DNA of 57,019 nt from Thermodesulfobacteriota bacterium (GTDB taxonomy: Bacteria; Desulfobacterota; Deferrimicrobia; Deferrimicrobiales; Deferrimicrobiaceae), in NCBI GenBank assembly GCA_040758155.1, contig JBFLWB010000008.1, positions 1 through 57,019 on the forward strand. The letters run 5' to 3'. The position numbers were made by a program, and so were the translations under genes. Position 1 is the stretch's first letter; each line of letters starts with the position of its first letter. This document shows, piece by piece, positions 51,610-57,019 of this stretch. The notes below the pieces were generated by a model. It searched no databases, was not told where the DNA came from, and was given only the letters and a program-made list of their open reading frames with translations.

Positions 51610-52796
51610 TCCGCAAGGCGCTGCTGCTGAAGCTGCTGGACGCCGCCTACATGCAGCGGTGGAACGACAAGATCCGCCCGGTCGAGCTGATCGAGCTCGA
51701 CAAGCAGGCCCACAAGATGATCATCGCCCATTTCCTCGCCCGCTTCGAGGAGGAGGGAGGAAGCCCCGTCTCCTGGCAGAAGCTGATCGAGGCGGGGATC
51801 TTCGAGCTGCTCCAGCGGATCGTCATCACCGACCTGAAACCCCAGATCTACTACAAGATCAAGGCGGACGCGAAGAAGTACAAGCAGCTCAACGACTGGG
51901 TGTACGGGGAGCTGCGCCCGGTCATCTCCCCCCTCGGGAAGCCGTTCTGCCGACGGTACCAGGACCACTTCGGCGACGGGGATGAAGGGATCGAGCGGCG
52001 GATCCTGAGCGCGGCGCACTTCTATGCCACCCGCTGGGAGTTCCGGATCGTCGAGCGGGCCAATCCCGGCGGGTACGAGATCGACGACATCCGGGCCGAG
52101 CTCGACCGGAAGGTCGGAGGGTTCGGCGACCTGAAGGGGATCGCGCTCCTGTCGGAGGAGCGGCGCTACCGCAACTTCATCGACCTGTGCGGGCAGCTAC
52201 GGTTCCAGACCCGCTGGGCCCACCTCCACAGGATTCCGAAGACCTCGGTCCTCGGGCACTCCCTGTACGTGGCGATCCTTTCCTACCTGTTCTCGCTCGA
52301 GATCAAGGCGTGCGCGCGGCGCTGCGTGAACAACTTCCTCACGGGGCTGTTCCACGACCTTCCGGAGGTCCTCACGCGCGACATCATCTCCCCCGTGAAG
52401 CGTTCCGTGGAGGGGCTGTCCGAGCTGATCAAGGGATACGAGAAGGAGATGCTCGACAAGGAGGTGTACGGGCTGCTGCCGGAAAGCTGGCACGCCGACT
52501 TCCGGATGTTCGCCGAGCACGAGTTCGACAACTTCGTCACCGTGGACGGGAAGGTGACGCCTGCGGCGGCGGCCGAGATCCACGAGAAGTACAACGACGA
52601 CGCCTTCAACCCGAAGGACGGGGAGCTCGTCAAGCGGGCCGACCACCTGGCCGCATTCGTCGAGGCGTACGCGGGGATCCGCAACGGCAGCATCAGCCAG
52701 GACCTGCAGTACGCCAAGGGGAACATCCTCCGCCAGGAGCAGGACGCGCAGTACCTCGGGCTCAACTTCGGGGAGATCTACTCCGACTTCGACTGA
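51606..52796 (+). CDS. HD-domain phosphohydrolase
   Basis: 396 residues. The HD metal site is in the C-terminal half: His in TSVLGHSLYVAIL near residue 220, the His-Asp pair in TGLFHDLPEVLTRDI near 247 and a distal Asp in VKRADHLAAFVEAYAG near 345. The spacing resembles the YfbR/5'-nucleotidase branch. The N-terminal half (about 1-200) is helical and without recognised domain. Probably cytoplasmic; the substrate is unknown. Coupled by a four-base overlap to the OmpA lipoprotein gene. Confidence 0.85.
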   Translation: MIRKALLLKLLDAAYMQRWNDKIRPVELIELDKQAHKMIIAHFLARFEEEGGSPVSWQKLIEAGIFELLQRIVITDLKPQIYYKIKADAKKYKQLNDWVYGELRPVISPLGKPFCRRYQDHFGDGDEGIERRILSAAHFYATRWEFRIVERANPGGYEIDDIRAELDRKVGGFGDLKGIALLSEERRYRNFIDLCGQLRFQTRWAHLHRIPKTSVLGHSLYVAILSYLFSLEIKACARRCVNNFLTGLFHDLPEVLTRDIISPVKRSVEGLSELIKGYEKEMLDKEVYGLLPESWHADFRMFAEHEFDNFVTVDGKVTPAAAAEIHEKYNDDAFNPKDGELVKRADHLAAFVEAYAGIRNGSISQDLQYAKGNILRQEQDAQYLGLNFGEIYSDFD

Positions 52797-52987
52797 CCCG
52801 GCGCGAACACGCCGCGGCCCGACAGCGCGTCGACGGTATCGACCGCGTTTCTTCCCCACAAGGCGTCCACCGGGACGATCTCCTGCACGACGGGGGTGAC
52901 GATCGGTGCGACGGGCTTCGGGTTCTTCCCCTCGACGAGGTTCGCGAGGAGCCCCGCCGCACACAGGCGGCACGAAGGCGATCGCAC
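52778..52987 (-). CDS. possible small or decayed ORF
   Basis: 69 codons from GTG 52987. The sequence (LCRLCAAG-like start, then NLVEGKNPKPVAPIVTPVVQ and VDALWGRNAVDTVDALSG) looks protein-like, with GC-rich third positions. No ribosome site or clear start is present, and upstream another frame looks equally protein-like (PGEEIAPFGSAIAFVPP). It may be the broken end of an older gene. No family was recognised. It overlaps the HD-domain gene end by 19 bp. Confidence 0.25.
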   Translation of the reverse strand: MRSPSCRLCAAGLLANLVEGKNPKPVAPIVTPVVQEIVPVDALWGRNAVDTVDALSGRGVFAPGQSKSE

Positions 52988-53264
52988 TTCCGAAGGGCGC
53001 GATTTCCTCGCCCGGGCGGCCTTTCCGGGGACATTACACGATGCGGAAGGGTTGTTGTCGGTGGCGTCTTATTGTGGGAAAAACATTACCGATCATGGCG
53101 CATCCTGTTCACAGTCAAAACGGTACTCCGAAAAGGTCCTGTCGATTAATGCATTAGATTCATAAGGATTTTATTTTGGCTATCGGTCGGCGTGAAAATT
53201 GCTTTTTCCTTTTAATAACTGGACATTTGGGGTGGTAGGATTTCTCGATAAAGGGGGGCCGGGA
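52797..53264. other. intergenic region before the PEP-CTERM-like gene
   Basis: 468 bases. The first 190 hold the doubtful minus-strand ORF. From about 53030 the sequence becomes AT-richer and shows no gene; it likely contains the promoter of the gene at 53265, but no convincing pair of boxes was found. Confidence 0.4.
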
Positions 53265-54023
53265 ATGGGGAACTCCAAGGCGCTTGTCGTGCTCGCGACG
53301 ATCCTGTCGATGGCGGCAATCGGGCTGGCCGGGCCGGGCGAAGGCGAGGCGGCCCTGCTGATGCCGTCCGATGATGCGATGGCATGGGAGTTTCATTCAA
53401 ACCAGGTCACCGGAGCATACAACTGGCACGGCGTCGGATATGATTACGCAACAGGATATCAGGAACACACCTATTTCAAGTTCGACCTGGCGGACTACGC
53501 GGGACAGGCCATCGTCGGAGCCTCGCTGCGCGTTTACATAGTCGATCTATACAATTCCAATTTCAATATCTCGCTCCACCACGTGGCGTCGGACGCCTGG
53601 AACGAGGAAACGCTCACCTGGAGCAACAGGCCCGCATACGACAGCCCGGTCCTCGACCGCAAGGCCGCGACCGTCGAGGGGGGATGGTATGAATGGAACC
53701 TGTTTGCGGAGTCCGCATGGAGCCCGGCGGCCGACGTGAGCGACGGCTATCTGTCCCTTCTCCTGAGGTGCGAAACGGAATCGGGACCCGGTTCGTGGTC
53801 CGCGATCTCCTGGAGCAAGGAGCAGGCGGGTTCCGCGCCTTATCTGTCGATCGAGGCGTCCGTGGTGCCGCTTCCGCCGTCGATCCTGCTGTTCGGCTCG
53901 GGACTGCTGGGCACGATCTTCATCGCCCGCCGGAGGCCCCGCAGGCAGGACTGGGCGACCTCCACCGGTCGTACATCAGCAGGAGCAGCAGTCCCGGGAT
54001 CGCGGCCAGCGCCGAGACGATGA
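53265..54023 (+). CDS. DNRLRE-domain exported protein with PEP-CTERM-like tail
   Basis: 252 residues, AAGGGGGG before the ATG. Signal peptide at about 1-30. Residues about 35-205 form a DNRLRE-type beta domain (HTYFKFDLADYAGQAIVGAS, then DAWNEETLTWSNRPAYD). Next comes a sorting signal of PEP-CTERM type: VPLPPS, a hydrophobic helix (ILLFGSGLLGTIFIA) and an Arg cluster (RRRPRR). Unusually, about 26 residues follow the Arg cluster, encoded opposite the MFS gene (104-bp overlap). An original stop may have been lost. Likely exported and attached to the cell surface or matrix. Confidence 0.8.
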   Translation: MGNSKALVVLATILSMAAIGLAGPGEGEAALLMPSDDAMAWEFHSNQVTGAYNWHGVGYDYATGYQEHTYFKFDLADYAGQAIVGASLRVYIVDLYNSNFNISLHHVASDAWNEETLTWSNRPAYDSPVLDRKAATVEGGWYEWNLFAESAWSPAADVSDGYLSLLLRCETESGPGSWSAISWSKEQAGSAPYLSIEASVVPLPPSILLFGSGLLGTIFIARRRPRRQDWATSTGRTSAGAAVPGSRPAPRR

Positions 54024-55167
54024 AGTAGGCCGGCCACCCGTACGTCCCGGCGAGGACGCCCGTGGGCGCGCCGACGACCACGCGGGTGACCGCCATCAGG
54101 CTGGTCAGCAGCGCGTACTGCGTGGCCGTGAACCGCCGGTCGCACAGGCTCATCAGGAAAGCGGCGTACGCCGCCGTCCCCATCCCGCTGCACAGGTTCT
54201 CGATTCCGATCGCCGCCACCATCATCGGGTAGTGGTACCCCAGCTTCGCCAGCGCGTAGAAGGTCAGCGTCGACACGGACTGCAGAATCCCGAAGATCCA
54301 AAGCGACGCCTTCATCCCCTCCTTCGCCACGACGGCGCCGCCCGCCAGGGTGCCGAGGATCGTGGCGGCCATGCCGAGCCCCTTCGTAACGGCCCCGATG
54401 TCGGTCTTCGTGAACCCCAGCTCGAGAAGGAACGGCGTGGTCAGCGCGGTGGCCATCACGACGTCGAGCTTGTAGAAGACGATGAACGACAGGATCCCGA
54501 CGGCGCCCGGGCGGCCGAAGAACTCGAGGAACGGCTCGACGACCGCCTCCCGCAGCGACCGTGGCCGTTTCGGCGGAAGCTCCGGCTCGGGGGAGAGCAG
54601 CGACGCGGCCATCCCGACGGCCAGCGATCCCGCCATGAGGAGGTAGACGAGCCGCCAGGGCATCCGGTCGGCGAGGATCAGCGCGACCGCTCCCGAAGTG
54701 AGCATCGCGATCCGGTAGCCGAGGATGTGCACCCCCGCCCCCGGTCCCAGCTCCTCCGGGAGGAGGATCTCCGTGCGGTAGGCGTCCACGACGATGTCCT
54801 GGCTTGCAGAGCAGAAGGCGACGAGGAAGGCGAGCAGCGCCAGGATCCCCGGGTGCGCCTTCGGCTGGGAGAACGCCATCGCGGCGACGGCGGCGAAGAG
54901 GGCCGCCTGCGTCAACAGCATCCACCCGCGCCGCCGGCCCAGGAACGGCGGGACGAAGCGGTCCATGAGAGGGGACCACAGGAACTTGACGGCATACGGC
55001 AGCCCAACGAGCGAGAAGACGCCGATCACGGCCAGGTCGACCTTCTCCGTCGCCATCCACGCCTGGAGGGTGGTCCCGGTCAGCGCGAGCGGGATCCCGG
55101 AGGAGAATCCGAGGAGAAGGACGAAGAAGATGCGCCGGTTGGCGAACGAATCCAGGAGCGCGGACAT
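53920..55167 (-). CDS. MFS transporter, AmpG-like
   Basis: 415 residues, about 12 membrane segments. The N-terminal stretch (FVLLLGFSSGIPLALTGTTLQAWM) and the FLGRRRGWMLLTQ loop are typical of AmpG muropeptide permeases. The SQDIVVDAYRTEIL segment near residue 120 is also an AmpG hallmark. It probably imports anhydro-muropeptides for wall recycling. No recycling enzymes are adjacent. TAGGAT ends seven bases before the ATG. Its 3' end overlaps the convergent DNRLRE gene by 104 bp. Confidence 0.88.
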   Translation of the reverse strand: MSALLDSFANRRIFFVLLLGFSSGIPLALTGTTLQAWMATEKVDLAVIGVFSLVGLPYAVKFLWSPLMDRFVPPFLGRRRGWMLLTQAALFAAVAAMAFSQPKAHPGILALLAFLVAFCSASQDIVVDAYRTEILLPEELGPGAGVHILGYRIAMLTSGAVALILADRMPWRLVYLLMAGSLAVGMAASLLSPEPELPPKRPRSLREAVVEPFLEFFGRPGAVGILSFIVFYKLDVVMATALTTPFLLELGFTKTDIGAVTKGLGMAATILGTLAGGAVVAKEGMKASLWIFGILQSVSTLTFYALAKLGYHYPMMVAAIGIENLCSGMGTAAYAAFLMSLCDRRFTATQYALLTSLMAVTRVVVGAPTGVLAGTYGWPAYFIVSALAAIPGLLLLLMYDRWRSPSPACGASGGR

Positions 55168-55235
55168 GGGATGTATCCTATCACCGCGTCGCGGCGATTC
55201 TTGTCTGGAATCCCTTCCGGTATTACCATCAACGG

Positions 55236-56486
55236 ATGGAGAATTTCCACGGCGTCATCTGCGCGGTCGGCGGCGGGAAGGGGGGCGTGGGCAAGAGCCT
55301 GGTCGCCGCCAACACCGCCTGCGCGCTCGCGCTCGAAGGGTACGAGGTCATCCTCCTCGACGCCGACCTCGCGGGCGCCAACGTCCACACACTCTTCGGG
55401 ATCAAGCACCCGCCGCTGACGCTGAACGAGTTCGTCGGGAGGACGGTCGGGACGATCGATGACGTGCTGGTCCCGACCGCGGTGAAGAACCTGCACCTCG
55501 TCTGCGGCGCCACCGATTTCATCGACCTCGCCAACCCGGGGCACGCCCGCAAGCAGCGGATCCTTCGGGCGGTCGGCAGGCTGCCGGCCGATTACATCGT
55601 GGTCGACATCGGCGCCGGCGCCACCTTCAACAACCTCGATTTCTTCAACATGGCGGACATCGGCATCCTGGTGACCACGCCGGAGCCTACCGCCATCCTG
55701 AGCGGGTACGAGTTCCTGAAGCTGGCCGTCCGGAGGAAGCTCCTTTCGGCCTGCGCCGCGCCGGGAATCCGGGAGCCGCTGGCGGCGCTCCTCGGAGGGA
55801 CGGGAACCGGGAAGGTCCGGAAGATCGGCGAGGTCGTGGAGTCGATGAAGGAGGTCGATCCGGCCGTCTCGAAGAGGATCACGGATCTGATCGGCGAGCT
55901 GAACCTCGGGCTTGTCATCAACAATACGACGGATTCCGTGGGGCGGACGGTGCACCGGGCGCTCGCGGGCATCGCCATGCAGTACCTCCAGCTTCCGCTT
56001 CCCCTCCTCGGCTGCATCCCGCGGAGCGCGGAGATCGAACGGTCGGTCCGGACGATGACGCCCGTCATGGTCTCCGGTCCAGCGGCCGCCGCCGAACCCT
56101 ACCGGGAGATCGCCCGGCGGATCGTGGCGTCCGGCTCCGCGGGCGGAGACGACGATGCCGGGGAAGGCCGGTCCGCCATGCCGGCCGCGCCCCATCCGTC
56201 CATGCCGGCGGCCGGCTCCCTGTTGTGCCTGAACGATGTGGCCGCCCGCGACGGCCGGAACCTCCATGTCCAGACGGAGGACCTTGGCCCCGGGAAGGGA
56301 AGCGTCCAGACGCTCGTGTTCCTCGACGGGCGCATCGTCTTCTCGAAGGAGAACCGTTACGCGGACCTCGGGATCGAGGAGGCGTCGCGCGAAGCGGTCG
56401 GAGAAAAGGTCCGCTGGCAGCACCAGGGGATCCTGTCCGGAATCCGGGCCGGCAGGCTCGACCGGCTGTTCTCGGGGAAGGAATGA
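55236..56486 (+). CDS. FlhG/MinD-like P-loop ATPase with C-terminal extension
   Basis: 416 residues. The deviant Walker A GGGKGGVGKS is at residues 13-22; ILLDADLAGANVHTLFG follows at about 38-55 and the Walker B region is YIVVDIGAGAT near 117. The ATPase covers about 1-300. After a Gly/Ala/Pro linker, the last 90 residues (LLCLNDVAARDGRNLHVQTE, then LVFLDGRIVFSKENRY) form an extra domain I do not recognise. No flagellar or pilus gene is in the window. The stop overlaps the next lipoprotein start. Confidence 0.88.
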   Translation: MENFHGVICAVGGGKGGVGKSLVAANTACALALEGYEVILLDADLAGANVHTLFGIKHPPLTLNEFVGRTVGTIDDVLVPTAVKNLHLVCGATDFIDLANPGHARKQRILRAVGRLPADYIVVDIGAGATFNNLDFFNMADIGILVTTPEPTAILSGYEFLKLAVRRKLLSACAAPGIREPLAALLGGTGTGKVRKIGEVVESMKEVDPAVSKRITDLIGELNLGLVINNTTDSVGRTVHRALAGIAMQYLQLPLPLLGCIPRSAEIERSVRTMTPVMVSGPAAAAEPYREIARRIVASGSAGGDDDAGEGRSAMPAAPHPSMPAAGSLLCLNDVAARDGRNLHVQTEDLGPGKGSVQTLVFLDGRIVFSKENRYADLGIEEASREAVGEKVRWQHQGILSGIRAGRLDRLFSGKE

Positions 56487-57019
56487 TGGGGGCCCGGACC
56501 GCGCGGCGGCTTCTCCTCGCCCTGTCGGCGGCGCTGCTGCTTGCCGCCTGCCCGACCGTCGACCTGTCCGATTTCGGGCCGGGCGGCTCCGGCGACCGGG
56601 ACGGGACGGCGATCGGTCCGATCGCCGGATTCGGCGGCATCCGTGTCGCCGGGACGGAGTTCGCCGACAACGCCTCCGTCGCGGTGGTCGACGACCGGGG
56701 ACGGGGAATCGCAAGTCTCCGGGAAGGGATGTCGGTCACCGTCCTCGGTACGATCGGAGGGAACTTCCTCACCGGCGCCATGACCGAGGTTGCGATCGAG
56801 CGGGAGGTGCGGGGCCCCGTCGACGATAACGGCGTGGCGCTCGACAACGCCGCGATCCGCGTCCTCGGACAGACGGTCCTCGCCACGCCGGCGGCCTCCA
56901 TCGTGAACGCGTTCGGCGACGAGATCGCGCTTTCGACCCTCAAAGGGATGCTCGACGACGGCTTTCGGCCCGGCCTGGAGGTCCACGGCGCGGTCGAGGA
57001 CAACGGGGTCGTCCACGCC
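56486..57019 (+). CDS. DUF5666-type lipoprotein, 5' part
   Basis: 178 residues are visible before the window ends; the frame is still open. The signal peptide ends with the lipobox LLAAC (about residue 22). The rest shows DUF5666-style repeats: IAGFGGIRVAGTEFADNASV, a LREGMSVTVLG turn and a second unit starting VRGPVDDNGVALDNAA. The ATG at 56483, three bases upstream, is also possible. Either start overlaps the stop of the ATPase gene. Outer-envelope lipoprotein of unknown role. Confidence 0.8.
   Translation, partial: MGARTARRLLLALSAALLLAACPTVDLSDFGPGGSGDRDGTAIGPIAGFGGIRVAGTEFADNASVAVVDDRGRGIASLREGMSVTVLGTIGGNFLTGAMTEVAIEREVRGPVDDNGVALDNAAIRVLGQTVLATPAASIVNAFGDEIALSTLKGMLDDGFRPGLEVHGAVEDNGVVHA

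Overview
The window is 57 kb of a GC-rich bacterial chromosome. It carries about 56 protein genes, four tRNA genes, one IS200/IS605-type transposon gene and a cluster of non-coding repeats beside tRNA genes. Multihaem-type CxxCH cytochrome, TRAP-TAXI transport with a DUF1850 partner, a bactofilin/M23 pair, PEP-CTERM-like sorting and FlhG/MinD-type ATPases all fit a deltaproteobacterial (Desulfobacterota-like) host. That placement is inferred from gene content only. Most genes are ordinary chromosomal genes in short, tightly overlapping operons (ATGA overlaps are frequent).

Layout. 1-5.1 kb: end of an RND efflux pump, a hypothetical protein, a methyltransferase and a PEPCK/HPr-kinase-fold ATPase. 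5.3-12.3 kb: an exported protein, a split chromate transporter (two half-size proteins), a complete Fbp-type iron/spermidine-like ABC importer, and a YihY membrane protein joined to a B12-binding radical SAM enzyme. 13.9-17.4 kb: a DJ-1/PfpI protein and the bifunctional proline catabolic enzyme PutA. 17.5-18.8 kb: a TnpB gene with intact catalytic residues, followed by strongly structured DNA that may be its guide RNA scaffold. 18.9-22 kb: a small three-fold zinc-ribbon protein, tRNA-Arg(TCT) and CopA.

22.0-24.9 kb is the most unusual part. A tRNA-His/Arg/Lys operon with a near-consensus promoter and a strong terminator is interrupted and followed by GC-rich repeat elements. The element after tRNA-Arg ends in an exact copy of that tRNA's own 3' end. 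The elements after tRNA-Lys begin with a reverse copy of its T-arm and end in a near copy of its 3' end. Two of them share the same 5' module and 3' module but differ in the middle: one has about 160 bp of filler and the other about 1.1 kb with a lipoprotein gene. I read these as non-autonomous, tRNA-targeting elements with interchangeable cargo. A DinJ/YafQ toxin-antitoxin pair follows.

25-31 kb: a Crp/Fnr regulator diverges from a small membrane protein plus a two-haem lipoprotein cytochrome. A palindrome sits at the position expected for activation of that operon. Small envelope proteins, a TauE-type exporter and a frameshifted MscS channel follow. 31.5-37.5 kb: a thioesterase, a disulfide oxidoreductase with a TVP38 membrane protein, and an operon of a sodium:solute symporter, a radical SAM enzyme and a degenerate metallophosphoesterase. 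37.6-42.3 kb: a TRAP-TAXI transporter, DUF1850 protein and L-2-hydroxyglutarate oxidase operon. 42.6-50.7 kb: pyruvate kinase, bactofilin and M23 peptidase, pyruvate dehydrogenase E1-alpha/E1-beta/E2 without E3, MarC and MetX. 50.7-57 kb: an OmpA lipoprotein, an HD-domain protein, a PEP-CTERM-like protein overlapping an AmpG-type MFS gene, a FlhG/MinD-like ATPase with a C-terminal extension, and the start of a DUF5666 lipoprotein.

All assignments come from reading motifs and context; no searches were run.
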